From an uncultured bacterium (GTDB lineage: Bacteria; Cyanobacteriota; Vampirovibrionia; Gastranaerophilales; Gastranaerophilaceae), in the NCBI GenBank assembly GCA_902780525.1, contig CACZFL010000003.1:124001-188000 (forward strand): 64,000 nt of DNA, given 5' to 3'. Within the stretch, counting starts at the first letter, position 1, and every line of letters begins with the position of its first letter. Positions 27,679 through 36,722 of the stretch are shown piece by piece. The notes under the pieces are model-generated. The model was not told the origin of the DNA. It saw only the letters and a program-made list of their open reading frames with translations, and ran no database searches. A program made the translations under genes and the position numbers.

Positions 27679-28986
27679 ATGAAAGAAAAAGTTTTAATAC
27701 TCGGGTTGTCAAAAAGCGGTATCTCAGCTGCAATTGCTGCAAATAAAAGAGGTGCTGATGTTTATATAACTGAAGGCAAAGAACCGAAAGAAGAGTATAA
27801 ATCAAAAATAGAGGAGCTTAAAGAACTTGGTATCCATATAGAAACCGGAGGACATACTGACTCTTTTATTGAGGGTTCGAGTTTTGCAATTACGAGTCCC
27901 GGGATTCCTCCTAAATCCGAAATTTTTCAAAAATTAAGAGAACGCAATATTCCGATAATATCCGAAATAGAGTATGCATACAAAAATACAAATACTCCGT
28001 TTATTGTGATTACGGGAACAAACGGAAAAACTACGACAACGGCTCTTGTATCTCATATCTTAAGCAAAAACTTTTCTGCTCCTGTTTGTGGAAATATTGG
28101 CGTTCCGCCTACATCTTTAATAGATGAAAAACACGATTTTCTTGTATGTGAAGTAAGCTCTTTTCAGGCAGAAATGACAGAAAAATTTAAAGCTAAAATC
28201 GCCTGCTGGACAAACTTTACTCCCGACCATATTGACTGGCACGGTGGTTTGGAAAACTATTTTAAAGCAAAAGCAAAATTATTCCTTGGTTCTCAGACTC
28301 CCGAGTACGCTGTTTTAAACGCTCAGGACAGTAGATTGGCTGAATTTGCAAAAGAGTGCAAAAATGTTGTTATGTTTGATGATGACAAAGATTGTTATAT
28401 AAAAGACGGGGCAATTTATTATCAAGGCGAAGAAATTATTACGCTTGCAGACTGTCCTCTGATTGGTCACCACAACTATCAAAATGTAATGTGCGGTATT
28501 GCGATTACAAAACTTCTCGGAATGAAAAACGAAGATATCAGAGAGCAAATTATGTCATTCACTCCCCCGGAACACAGACTTGAAAAAGTTCGTGAAATGG
28601 ACGGTATAACTTTTTATAACGATTCTAAGGCAACAAACCCCGAAGCATCTATTGTTGCAATTGATTCATTTAATGATGTTGATGTTGCGCTTATTCTCGG
28701 CGGAAGGGATAAGAACACCGACCTGACAGAAATGTGTAAATCAATAAATAAACATATTCATACTGTTCTTTTAATTGGTGAAGCGACTCAGAGATTTGAG
28801 GAAAATTTAATCAAAAACGGATTTAGTAATATAATAAAAGAAACAAGTATGGAAAACGCAATCGACAAAGCAATCAGTCTTAAGCCTGATGTAATTCTTT
28901 TGTCACCTGCATGTGCAAGTTTTGATATGTTCAAAAGTTACGAACACAGAGGAGATGTTTTCAAAGAATATGTCTTATCAAAATAA
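27679..28986 (+). CDS. murD: UDP-N-acetylmuramoylalanine--D-glutamate ligase
   Basis: 435 residues. MurD adds D-glutamate to UDP-MurNAc-L-Ala in cytoplasmic peptidoglycan precursor synthesis. The ATP loop is GTNGKTTTT at 113-121. CEVSSFQAE, NFTPDHIDWHG, HNYQNVMCGIA, the HRLEKV segment, FYNDSKATNPEAS and LILGGRDKN follow in family order. GGAGAGTGAGG precedes ATG. It begins the murD-ftsW-murG unit. Confidence 0.97.
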   Translation: MKEKVLILGLSKSGISAAIAANKRGADVYITEGKEPKEEYKSKIEELKELGIHIETGGHTDSFIEGSSFAITSPGIPPKSEIFQKLRERNIPIISEIEYAYKNTNTPFIVITGTNGKTTTTALVSHILSKNFSAPVCGNIGVPPTSLIDEKHDFLVCEVSSFQAEMTEKFKAKIACWTNFTPDHIDWHGGLENYFKAKAKLFLGSQTPEYAVLNAQDSRLAEFAKECKNVVMFDDDKDCYIKDGAIYYQGEEIITLADCPLIGHHNYQNVMCGIAITKLLGMKNEDIREQIMSFTPPEHRLEKVREMDGITFYNDSKATNPEASIVAIDSFNDVDVALILGGRDKNTDLTEMCKSINKHIHTVLLIGEATQRFEENLIKNGFSNIIKETSMENAIDKAISLKPDVILLSPACASFDMFKSYEHRGDVFKEYVLSK

Positions 28987-30112
28987 TGAAAATTACAGTT
29001 CTCAAAATATGCAATCAGACAGACCGCTGCTTATTGCAGTAATTTTTCTTGTTGTAATCGGACTTATGGCTATATTTTCTGCGAGTGCTCCAAAATGTGT
29101 TGAAATGGGAGTTAATCCGGCAAGATTTCTTATCCAGCAAATAATCGGTGTAATTATCGGATTTGTCGGTTTGAAGTTTTTATCAAATTTTCATTACAAA
29201 AAATTGCTTACGTATACAATGCCGTTTGCCCTGTTTGTAATTATAATGCTTGTTATGGTAAAAGTTGCGGGTGTTACCGTTAACGGTGCGCAAAGATGGA
29301 TAAACATAGGACCTATGAATCTTCAACCGTCCGAGTTTGCAAAACCGGCTGTTGTAATGCTGCTTGCTGCGGTTTTTACTAATAATACAATCCTTCTTGA
29401 TGAGAAAAAAATTACAAAGGCATTTGTGCCTATACTTATAATGATATTTTTTATATTTATTCAGCCTAATTTAAGTATGGTTATTTTGCTGCTCGCAACT
29501 TCTGTTACGATATATCTGTGTGCAGGAGGCTCATGGAAGCTTATTTTAGGTTACGCTTCATTAATGATACCACTTCTTTTATTAAAGGGTCTTAAAGGAT
29601 ATCAGTCATCAAGAATTACAACCTGGCTTCATCCGGAATCAGATCCTCTGGGTGCAGGGTATAACATTATTCAATCTCTTGTCGCTTTTGCTTCAGGCGG
29701 TTTGTACGGTGTCGGGTACGGAAGTTCAAAACAAAAACTTGCTTGGCTTCCGGAGGCTCATACAGACTTTATTTATGCCGTAATAGGTGAAGAACACGGA
29801 TTTATCGGCTGTTTGCTGATAGTGTGTCTTTTCTGGACAATACTCCAGAGAGGGTTTACAATTGCGTCAAAATGTCAGGATATGTACGGCAAACTGCTTG
29901 CCCTGGGACTGACGTTTTCTATTTGTTTCCAGGGATTTACAAATATGTTTGTTGCAAGTTCATTTGTTCCGGCAACAGGTATTCCAATGCCGTTTATAAG
30001 CTATGGCGGTTCTTCCGTTATGGTATCATTATGGATGATTGGAATAATTTTAAATATTTCTAAAGATAATGTTACACGAGGTAGATTTGGAAATGTCAGA
30101 AATATACAATGA
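28970..30112 (+). CDS. ftsW: Lipid II polymerase / cell-division protein of the SEDS family
   Basis: About 380 residues with some ten membrane segments. SEDS signatures include GAQRWINIGPMNLQPSEFAKPAVV, the GAGYN...IIQSLVAFASGGLYGVGYG region, LPEAHTDFIYAVIGEEHG and PMPFISYGGSS. Its place between murD and murG argues for FtsW rather than RodA. I place the start at 28970, overlapping the end of murD by 17 nt; an upstream in-frame ATG at 28913 would embed 19 residues deep in murD. The Shine-Dalgarno match for 28970 is distant, so the exact start is uncertain. Confidence 0.93.
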   Translation: MSYQNNENYSSQNMQSDRPLLIAVIFLVVIGLMAIFSASAPKCVEMGVNPARFLIQQIIGVIIGFVGLKFLSNFHYKKLLTYTMPFALFVIIMLVMVKVAGVTVNGAQRWINIGPMNLQPSEFAKPAVVMLLAAVFTNNTILLDEKKITKAFVPILIMIFFIFIQPNLSMVILLLATSVTIYLCAGGSWKLILGYASLMIPLLLLKGLKGYQSSRITTWLHPESDPLGAGYNIIQSLVAFASGGLYGVGYGSSKQKLAWLPEAHTDFIYAVIGEEHGFIGCLLIVCLFWTILQRGFTIASKCQDMYGKLLALGLTFSICFQGFTNMFVASSFVPATGIPMPFISYGGSSVMVSLWMIGIILNISKDNVTRGRFGNVRNIQ

Positions 30113-31208
30113 TAGATACTTTGTTACCGGCGGTGGTACCGGCGGTCATATTTACCCTGCGCTTGCTATTGCTGATGAGTTAACTAAAGAAGGTGCAAAA
30201 GTATATTACGTCGGCAATAAACGTAATATGGAATATGAGCTTGCTTCAAAAAAAGGATATAAGTTTTTGCACGTCAGCGTTAAAAGTATGCCGAGAGCCT
30301 TAAATCCAAAATTCTTCTGGTGGGGCGTAAAACTTGTTAAGGCGATATTGTATTCGGTAAAGTATATTAAAAAATATAAACCTCAGGCTGTTTTTGCAAC
30401 GGGAGGGTATGTTTCTGCACCTATGGTTTTTGCGTGCAGAATAACAAAAACTCCTTATGTAATGCATGACTGCGACGCAATGCCCGGTTTGGTTACAAGA
30501 AAATTGTCAAGAAAAGCAAAGTACGTTACTCTTGCATTTGAAAAGGCTAAAAAATACATACCGAACAAGAAAGCAATAGTTACCGGGAATCCAATAAGAG
30601 AACAGTTTAAAACATATACTCAGGAAAAAGCACGACAGGAACTGGGACTTGATAACTCAAAACTTACAATTGCTGTTATGGGCGGTTCTCAGGGCGCAAA
30701 ATCTATTAATAGTGCTGCAGTCGAACTCTTAAAGGAGCTTTCTCAGGAGCTGGGCCTTCAAGTGATTTTTCAAACAGGAAAGAAAAACTACGAAGAAATT
30801 ACGGAATATCTGAGTCAGATTTATCCGGCATGGGAGCAGGATAGAAATCTTATTATAAGACCTTATTTTGACAATATGATATCTGTTTTAAAGGCTTCTG
30901 ATATAGTAGTTTCGAGGGCCGGTTCTTTAAGTATTTCAGAAATCTGCGCATCAAATGTTGCGCCGATACTCGTTCCCTACCCGCATGCGGCGGCAGATCA
31001 TCAGAGAAAAAATGCAAAATCAATGCTTGAAAATGGTGCCTGTATTTATATAGAAGATGCGGAGTTAGAACCAAATAAACTGAGGAATATTGTTCTTGAG
31101 CTTATTAACAATCCTGTTAAAATCAGCTACTTAAAACAAAACGCATCGTATCTTGCAAAACCCGATGCAACAAAGGAAATTGCCGATATGATACACAGCA
31201 TTTCATAA
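30093..31208 (+). CDS. murG: UDP-GlcNAc:lipid I GlcNAc transferase
   Basis: 371 residues. MurG makes lipid II from lipid I at the inner face of the membrane. The glycine-rich GGGTGGHIYPALAIADEL, ATGGYVSAP, GGSQGAKSIN and SRAGSLSISEI with YPHAAADHQRKNA are all present. ATG 30093 (MSEIYNDRY) is preferred, with GAGG 11 nt upstream; ATG 30069 lies further inside ftsW. Overlap with ftsW by 20 nt indicates translational coupling. Confidence 0.95.
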   Translation: MSEIYNDRYFVTGGGTGGHIYPALAIADELTKEGAKVYYVGNKRNMEYELASKKGYKFLHVSVKSMPRALNPKFFWWGVKLVKAILYSVKYIKKYKPQAVFATGGYVSAPMVFACRITKTPYVMHDCDAMPGLVTRKLSRKAKYVTLAFEKAKKYIPNKKAIVTGNPIREQFKTYTQEKARQELGLDNSKLTIAVMGGSQGAKSINSAAVELLKELSQELGLQVIFQTGKKNYEEITEYLSQIYPAWEQDRNLIIRPYFDNMISVLKASDIVVSRAGSLSISEICASNVAPILVPYPHAAADHQRKNAKSMLENGACIYIEDAELEPNKLRNIVLELINNPVKISYLKQNASYLAKPDATKEIADMIHSIS

Positions 31209-31221
31209 AAATGGTATATGC

Positions 31222-31291
31222 ATTTACCCCTATGTATTTACCCCTATGTATTTACCCCTATGTATTTACCCCTATACATTTACACCCCTTT
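31222..31291. repeat. Intergenic tandem repeat cluster B, 14-nt units
   Basis: Units start at 31222, 31236, 31250, 31264 and 31278. The first three are identical ATTTACCCCTATGT; the last is degenerate. The array ends just before the -10 of the leaderless smpB promoter, and the final full unit supplies its likely -35. Confidence 0.88.
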
Positions 31292-31301
31292 GAATTATAA
31301 T
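31273..31301 (+). promoter_or_regulatory. Leaderless promoter of smpB
   Basis: TATACA (31273-31278) and a perfect TATAAT (31296-31301) are separated by 17 nt. ATG follows the -10 by 6 nt and there is no Shine-Dalgarno sequence. Confidence 0.65.
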
Positions 31302-31307
31302 ACCCGT

Positions 31308-31754
31308 ATGGATAAGAAAGTTATTTCTACAAACAGAAAAGCTTTTCATGATTTTTTGATTTTTGACAAATTTATCGCAGGGATGGTGTTAACGGGAACG
31401 GAAATAAAGTCCATTCGCAAGGGAACTGTTAATCTTAAAGATTCTTTTGCAAAAATTGAAGATAATGAAATGTTTTTATACGGTATGCATATCTCGCCTT
31501 ATGAACAGGGCAATCGCTTTAATCACAAGCCTGACAGGGTGAGAAAACTTTTGCTGCAAAAAAGAGAAATACTTAAGATTCAGGATAAAGTAAAAAAAGA
31601 TGGTGTAACAATTGTTCCATTGGAATTGTTTTTAACGCATGGTTTTGCTAAAATAGAAATCGGGTTGGCAAAGGGTAAAAAGATTTACGACAAACGTGAA
31701 GCAATAGCCAAAAAAACACAGGAACGGGATATTCAAAGACTCGTAAAAAGATGA
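31308..31754 (+). CDS. smpB: SsrA-binding protein
   Basis: 148 residues starting MDKKVISTNRKAFHDF. SmpB delivers tmRNA to stalled ribosomes. Conserved segments are KFIAGMVLTGTEIKSIRKG, NLKDSFAKI, LFLTHGFAKIEIGLAKGKKIYDKRE and the basic C-terminal tail. Translation from the upstream in-frame ATG (31218) would run through the tandem repeat and is rejected. The upstream region gives a leaderless promoter. The next gene begins 11 nt after the stop. Confidence 0.96.
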   Translation: MDKKVISTNRKAFHDFLIFDKFIAGMVLTGTEIKSIRKGTVNLKDSFAKIEDNEMFLYGMHISPYEQGNRFNHKPDRVRKLLLQKREILKIQDKVKKDGVTIVPLELFLTHGFAKIEIGLAKGKKIYDKREAIAKKTQERDIQRLVKR

Positions 31755-31764
31755 GGAAGTGCGG

Positions 31765-32436
31765 ATGTTTAACAGAGAATCAATTTTAAAAAGTTTAAAT
31801 ACCGAGAACTATTATATAGATAAACATTCTCTTGATTTATTTCTTGAGGACTGGAGAATAGAGTCAATATATGAAGATGAAGACGGTATTGAATTTTATG
31901 ATGACCTGGCTTTAGAAAAAATTAAACGCGGTATTTCATTGAAAGCACAAGGTTTTACTGACGAACAAATTGTTGCAAAACTTGCAAAAATTGAAGCACG
32001 TGTTGAAAAATTTGAACAACCGCCAAAACCTGTTCAGCCGGTTATTTTGGATGAAAACGGAGATGAGATAGAAGGCGGACTTGAAGAAGCTGCAAATAAT
32101 ATAGCCGTTCAGGAGGCTAAAGAACTGCTTGAGGCTGAATCTGAAGCAAATGCGGTTCAGACACAACCTCAGGGGAAAAGCTTTACCCTTGATGTTTCAA
32201 GTCAAACTCTCCAAATGCTTGCGGAGGCTGTTGCAAAGAAAATCAGTGATGACATTACCAACTCTAATTTAACCGAAAAACTCATCGAGGCAGGCGGTTA
32301 TAAAAGAGATAACGAAATTTTGGCTCGCCAGGTCAAAGAGCTTATTGAGCATAATAAAGAGCTTTCTAAACGTATCGAACAACTGGAAAGCCATGAATCA
32401 AAAAGCTTTTGGGCACGTTTTCGCCTGGGTAAATAA
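31765..32436 (+). CDS. MerR-like helix-turn-helix protein with C-terminal coiled coil
   Basis: 223 residues from ATG 31765 (GAGG 7 nt upstream). Residues ~10-70 have MerR-type character (FYDDLALEKIKRGISLKAQGFTDEQIVAKL). A Glu/Pro linker (~80-135) leads to a helical region and a coiled coil (NEILARQVKELIEHNKELSKRIEQLE), ending in a basic aromatic patch (KSFWARFRLGK). It has the same layout as the protein upstream of recA. A role in chromosome organisation or regulation is inferred from architecture only. It is 10 nt downstream of smpB. Confidence 0.68.
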   Translation: MFNRESILKSLNTENYYIDKHSLDLFLEDWRIESIYEDEDGIEFYDDLALEKIKRGISLKAQGFTDEQIVAKLAKIEARVEKFEQPPKPVQPVILDENGDEIEGGLEEAANNIAVQEAKELLEAESEANAVQTQPQGKSFTLDVSSQTLQMLAEAVAKKISDDITNSNLTEKLIEAGGYKRDNEILARQVKELIEHNKELSKRIEQLESHESKSFWARFRLGK

Positions 32437-32464
32437 AAATTTGTGAGTCTGTTTCTGTAATTAT

Positions 32465-32956
32465 ATGGATTATAAAGATTTTTTAGTTGATTTAGACAAA
32501 AGACTGGGTCAGTATTTTGAACTTCACAAAGAACATATTAACTGTTGTTTGGGTTGTTCTTCGTGCTGCGAAACGGGTGATTATCCGATGTCACAGCTTG
32601 AGCTTGAATATTTGATGCAAGGGTACACAAAGCTTAATGATAAAGATAAAATCACGGTTCAGAATAATATAAAAAATATTGTAAAAGGCGGAGTGTGTCC
32701 ATTCTTGATAGATAAAAAATGCTCGGTTTACCCTTACAGACCGATAATATGCAGAGTTCACGGACTTGCGTATATTTGTCACGATGAAGTTGTCAAAGTT
32801 CCATACTGTGCAAATGAGGGTAAGAATTACACCAAAGTTTATAAAGATGGTGAAATAGAAATTAATCCGGTAAAAGAAAATCTTGATACGGCATATGTTT
32901 TAAAAGATTTTGATTTTGGAGAGATCAGAAATCTGATTGACTGGATAAAAGCATGA
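32465..32956 (+). CDS. YkgJ-type cysteine-cluster protein
   Basis: 163 residues. The N-terminal NCCLGCSSCCETGD and the central GGVCPFLIDKKCSVYPYRPIICRVHGL match the CxxCxxCC plus CPFL...C.IY..RP..CR pattern of the YkgJ/YcgN family, thought to bind iron or zinc. The function of this family is not established. No convincing Shine-Dalgarno sequence precedes ATG, as with several neighbours. The stop codon lies inside the following terminator stem. Confidence 0.82.
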   Translation: MDYKDFLVDLDKRLGQYFELHKEHINCCLGCSSCCETGDYPMSQLELEYLMQGYTKLNDKDKITVQNNIKNIVKGGVCPFLIDKKCSVYPYRPIICRVHGLAYICHDEVVKVPYCANEGKNYTKVYKDGEIEINPVKENLDTAYVLKDFDFGEIRNLIDWIKA

Positions 32957-32987
32957 TTTTTTTTAAATAAGCATGCTTTTATTTTTT
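32947..32987 (+). terminator. Terminator after the YkgJ-type gene
   Basis: AAAAGCATG (32947-32955) pairs perfectly with CATGCTTTT (32972-32980) and is followed by ATTTTTT. The loop is AT-rich. Confidence 0.6.
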
Positions 32988-33304
32988 GATTGTTTTTATT
33001 CATGAAGTGTAAGATACACAATTTATAAGAGTTGCAAAAACTGTCAAGAAATTTTACAAAAATTCATGCTAAAACTGTTACAAAATTAATAATATTTCAA
33101 AATGTAAACACGCTGCTATTATTACGTTTTGGCTATTTTATAAGTTTTATTAAAATTTTGATTACAAGACTTTTTTGAATTATCATTTATATAGTGGATT
33201 AGATTTGGGAAAGAGAATGTTATTCTCTTAATAGAGGTAGTTTATTATAGAAATGTAAAATAGCTAACCTTACTCAATGTACGATTAGGAGGTTTATCGG
33301 TCAT
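32988..33304 (+). other. Long AT-rich leader region of nrdD with a perfect hairpin
   Basis: No gene is visible in this ~320-nt gap. It holds a perfect 8-bp hairpin, AAGAGAAT (33211-33218) with ATTCTCTT (33222-33229), 75 nt before the nrdD start. It is not followed by a U-run, so it is not a terminator and may be a 5' UTR element. An AGGAGG Shine-Dalgarno sequence (33287-33292) closes the region. Confidence 0.5.
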
Positions 33305-35593
33305 ATGCAGAATAGTATAAACAAAGAAGGAAATATAGTAGAATTCTCATCGACAAGGGCAGCTGCGGGTACTACTACAGATGTTATGCGCAATTCTGGA
33401 ATTCCTAATAAGGAGTTTATATCTCAGGTTGCACAGCTTCAGGCTCAGCAAATTAAACCTGCTAAAATTGAAAACATTCATGTAATCAAAAAAGATGGTA
33501 CAAAAGAAAGTTTTGACCCTGCAAAGATTGTTAATGCTATATCCAAATCTGCAACAAGAGTTTTGGTAAAATTAAGCGAACAAGAAGTTAAAGATATATG
33601 TGATTTTGTAGAAGTTAATATTGCAAAGAGCGGTAAAACAGAAATTACTATTGCTGAAATGCACAACTATGTTGAAGGTGCTCTTGAGACTCTTAATCCG
33701 AGCGTTGCGCAGAGCTACAGAAATTACAGAAACTATAAACAAGACTTTGTTCATATGTTAGACAAAGTTTATCAGGAATCTCAAAGAATTATGTACATTG
33801 GCGATAAAGAAAACTCTAACGCTGATTCAACTTTAGTTTCCACAAAACGTTCTTTAATATTCAATGAACTTAACAAAGAGCTTTATAAAAAGTTTTTCTT
33901 AACGGTTGATGAACTTCAGGCAATCAGAGATGGTTATATTTATATCCACGACATGTCTGCAAGACGTGACACAATGAACTGCTGTTTATTTGATGTTGCA
34001 TCAGTTCTTAAAGGCGGATTTGAAATGGGTAACCTCTGGTACAATGAACCGAAATCACTTGATGTTGCATTTGATGTAATCGGCGATATTGTAATGGCTG
34101 CTGCAAGCCAACAGTACGGCGGATTTACCGTCCCTGAGGTTGATAAAATTTTGGCACCGTATGCAGAAAAAACATTTGAAAGACAAAATGAAAAATATTT
34201 ATGCTTAGGACTGGACTTTGAAAAAGCAAGAGAGGCTGCTTTAAATGATGTTCAAAAAGATTTTGAACAGGGATTCCAGGGTTGGGAATACAAGTTTAAC
34301 ACTGTTGCATCATCTCGTGGTGACTATCCGTTTATCACGGTTACAGCAGGGCTTGGTACTGAACAATACGAAAAAATGGCTACAAAAGCTATGTTAAAGA
34401 TTCGTATGAACGGTCAGGGCAAGAAAGGAAACAAAAAACCTGTATTATTCCCGAAAATAGTTTTCTTATACGATGAAAATATTCACGGTGAAGGCAAAAT
34501 CAATCACGATTTGTTTGAAGCAGGTATTGAATGTTCTAAAAAAGCTATGTATCCTGACTGGTTATCACTTTCAGGTGAAGGTTATGTAGCATCTATGTAC
34601 AAAAAATACGGCAGAGTTGTTTCTCCAATGGGCTGCAGAGCTTTCTTATCACCTTGGTTTGAAAGAGGCGGTATGGAACCTGCTGATGAAAACGATAAAC
34701 CAATTTTCGTTGGTCGTTTCAACATCGGTGCAATCAGCTTACACTTACCGATGATTTATGCTAAGGCAAAAAAAGAAAGCAGAGATTTTTATGAAGTTCT
34801 TGATTACTATATGGAACTTATTAGACAACTTCATATAAGAACTTATGAATACTTAGGAGAAATGAAAGCATCAGTTAACCCGTTGGCATACTGTGAAGGC
34901 GGTTTCCTTGGCGGTCATTTGGGTATTCACGATAAGATTAAACCGTTATTAAAATCAGCAACAGCATCATTCGGTATTACAGCTTTGAACGAATTACAGG
35001 AACTGTATAACGGAAAATCACTTGTTGAAGACGGTCAGTTTGCAATTGAAGTTATGGAATATATCAACAAAAAAGTTGCTCAGTTCAAGAAAGAAGACGG
35101 AAACTTATATGCACTGTACGGCACACCAGCTGAAAACCTCTGCGGTTTACAGGTTCAACAGTTCCGTAAAAAATACGGCGTTGTTTCTCACGTATCTGAT
35201 AAACCATACGTTTCAAACAGTTTCCACTGCCACGTAAGTGAAGATATTACACCGATTCAGAAACAAGATCTTGAAAAGAGATTCTGGGATTTGATGAACG
35301 GGGGTAAAATACAGTACGTTAAGTACCCGTTAGATTATAATACTGATGCGGTTAAAACATTGGTATTAAGAGCAATGGATATGGGCTTCTATGAAGGGGT
35401 TAACCTTTCACTTGCATACTGCGATGACTGCGGTCATGAAGAGTTGAGCATGGATGTTTGTCCGAAATGCGGAAGCCGTAACCTTACAAAGATTGACCGT
35501 ATGAACGGATATCTTTCATACTCTCGTGTAAAAGGCGATTCTCGTCTTGCAGACCACAAAATGGAAGAAATCGCAGACAGAAAATCCATGTAG
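33305..35593 (+). CDS. nrdD: Anaerobic (class III) ribonucleoside-triphosphate reductase
   Basis: 762 residues. NrdD reduces NTPs to dNTPs without oxygen using a glycyl radical. An ATP-cone domain lies at ~55-150 (IHVIKKDGTKESFDPAKIVNAI). The barrel shows YIYIHDMSARRDTMNCCLFD, FTVPEVDKILAPY and SPMGCRAFLSPW. At the end there is a zinc ribbon (CDDCG...CPKCG) and then DRMNGYLSYSRV, with the candidate radical glycine in NGY. AGGAGG is 12 nt upstream. The activase gene nrdG, usually adjacent, is not present. Confidence 0.95.
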   Translation: MQNSINKEGNIVEFSSTRAAAGTTTDVMRNSGIPNKEFISQVAQLQAQQIKPAKIENIHVIKKDGTKESFDPAKIVNAISKSATRVLVKLSEQEVKDICDFVEVNIAKSGKTEITIAEMHNYVEGALETLNPSVAQSYRNYRNYKQDFVHMLDKVYQESQRIMYIGDKENSNADSTLVSTKRSLIFNELNKELYKKFFLTVDELQAIRDGYIYIHDMSARRDTMNCCLFDVASVLKGGFEMGNLWYNEPKSLDVAFDVIGDIVMAAASQQYGGFTVPEVDKILAPYAEKTFERQNEKYLCLGLDFEKAREAALNDVQKDFEQGFQGWEYKFNTVASSRGDYPFITVTAGLGTEQYEKMATKAMLKIRMNGQGKKGNKKPVLFPKIVFLYDENIHGEGKINHDLFEAGIECSKKAMYPDWLSLSGEGYVASMYKKYGRVVSPMGCRAFLSPWFERGGMEPADENDKPIFVGRFNIGAISLHLPMIYAKAKKESRDFYEVLDYYMELIRQLHIRTYEYLGEMKASVNPLAYCEGGFLGGHLGIHDKIKPLLKSATASFGITALNELQELYNGKSLVEDGQFAIEVMEYINKKVAQFKKEDGNLYALYGTPAENLCGLQVQQFRKKYGVVSHVSDKPYVSNSFHCHVSEDITPIQKQDLEKRFWDLMNGGKIQYVKYPLDYNTDAVKTLVLRAMDMGFYEGVNLSLAYCDDCGHEELSMDVCPKCGSRNLTKIDRMNGYLSYSRVKGDSRLADHKMEEIADRKSM

Positions 35594-35618
35594 GAGTGAA
35601 TAAGTAAATCAAAAGATT

Positions 35619-35652
35619 AAAAAAGGCGGATATAATTAATCCGCCTTTTTTA
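35619..35652. terminator. Bidirectional terminator between nrdD and the 35650 gene
   Basis: AAAAGGCGGAT pairs with ATCCGCCTTTT around an ATAATTA loop and is flanked by A- and T-runs on both sides, so it can serve both converging transcription units. Confidence 0.85.
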
Positions 35653-36012
35653 TTTTTCAAAAATTTCTTTTATGTTATTGTACAAAGCATCAGTTTCATC
35701 CTGATTGATATTATATCGTGTTCCAAGAAGGTTTTCGCATCTGCGTTTAAGAAGTTCCCGGACTTTTTGAAATTTTCCGTTATGTTCGCTTGTAACTTTA
35801 GAATACTTATTTAAAATTTCAATTACTCTCTTTTTGTATTCTTCCAGTGTTTCACCCGCAATTGGTTTTAATAAACTGCCGATTTTTGCGTTTTTGTGAG
35901 CATCAAGTTCTTCTTTTTTACTTATAACTCCGTTGTGGTTTGTATCTGCTTCTTCAAATTCAAATTCGGCATATAACTCATTATATTCTTCTCTTGAGAG
36001 TCTTTTATCCAT
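35650..36012 (-). CDS. Small protein with a canonical EF-hand loop
   Basis: 120 residues, not recognised as a named family. DTNHNGVISKKE (residues ~19-30) has all EF-hand calcium ligands in place (D1, N3, N5, G6, I8, S9, E12), flanked by helices (EYNELYAEFEFEEA and ELDAHKNAK). Only one such loop is present. There is no signal peptide. It is the last gene of a three-gene minus-strand set (36661, 36398, 36012) with short gaps. Confidence 0.7.
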   Translation of the reverse strand: MDKRLSREEYNELYAEFEFEEADTNHNGVISKKEELDAHKNAKIGSLLKPIAGETLEEYKKRVIEILNKYSKVTSEHNGKFQKVRELLKRRCENLLGTRYNINQDETDALYNNIKEIFEK

Positions 36013-36020
36013 AACTGCCT

Positions 36021-36398
36021 TTATATGTTTATAAACCTTTTAAATTCTTTTAAGAATCCTTGCCAGCCGCTTTTCCAAAGGGTTGCAGTTCCCTTATAGT
36101 AGTCTTCGTAATCTGCAATTATATTCCGCGGAAGCTCTTTCCCTGAACTTAGAGTTTGTGCGATTTCTTCCAGATAGTCATTTTGAGCTTCTTTGTATTC
36201 AATATCGTGATATCTCATCTCTTCATCAGCTTCGTAGTGAACAAGAGCATGATATGCACATTCGATGTTTTTGTCCATAGAATCGGGGAAGAGTTTAAGT
36301 GCTTCTCTTACGCAACGGCGTTCTGTCAGAACAGAATAAACAAGCCGTCCGACAAATTTTCGGTTATTTAATAATTCTTGGGTATTTTGTTGGTTCAA
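36021..36398 (-). CDS. Unknown 125-residue helical protein
   Basis: I do not recognise it. It is predicted to be mostly helical (NRKFVGRLVYSVLTERRCVREALKLFP, a long charged helix around AYHALVHYEADEEMRYHDIEYKEAQ) and lacks membrane segments or metal motifs. It lies between the lipoprotein gene and the EF-hand gene on the same strand, separated by 11 and 8 nt, and is likely co-expressed with them. Confidence 0.6.
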   Translation of the reverse strand: MNQQNTQELLNNRKFVGRLVYSVLTERRCVREALKLFPDSMDKNIECAYHALVHYEADEEMRYHDIEYKEAQNDYLEEIAQTLSSGKELPRNIIADYEDYYKGTATLWKSGWQGFLKEFKRFINI

Positions 36399-36409
36399 AT
36401 CACACTCCG

Positions 36410-36661
36410 TTAGTACGGGTCAACGATTTTAATATCGAATTCCGGGTTTTGTGGTCCAAATTTTGCATTATAATTTTGTCTGGGACCTTCAGATAAATCG
36501 ATAGCATTAGGATTTTGCTGCTGCTGTTCTCCATTAAGGTATTTTGCAAATCTTCTCTCAGCCTTAACCATGTTTTGTTTAGGCTTCTGTTGTTTTGTGC
36601 ATGCCGTTGTACACACACAAATAAGGGAGAACATTATTAGTAAAGTAAGTGGTTTTTTCAT
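36410..36661 (-). CDS. Small putative lipoprotein
   Basis: 83 residues from ATG 36661, which has GAGG 7 nt upstream; a GTG two codons earlier is less likely. The signal peptide (MKKPLTLLIMFSLICVCTTAC) ends in a TTAC lipobox-like cysteine followed by TKQQKPKQ. The mature part is short, Gln/Asn-rich and probably disordered. No known domain. It heads the minus-strand trio. Confidence 0.65.
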   Translation of the reverse strand: MKKPLTLLIMFSLICVCTTACTKQQKPKQNMVKAERRFAKYLNGEQQQQNPNAIDLSEGPRQNYNAKFGPQNPEFDIKIVDPY

Positions 36662-36722
36662 ACTCACACCTCAACTAATTCAATTATAATGTTTTTTTTT
36701 TAGATTTCATCCTTCTAACGGA

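Noticed and set aside
31218-31307. Upstream in-frame extension of smpB
   Set aside because: It would translate the 14-nt tandem repeat; the conserved SmpB start is at 31308.
33016-33204. NrdR boxes upstream of nrdD
   Set aside because: Two candidates match only 11 of 16 bases and are ~170 nt apart, unlike real paired boxes.
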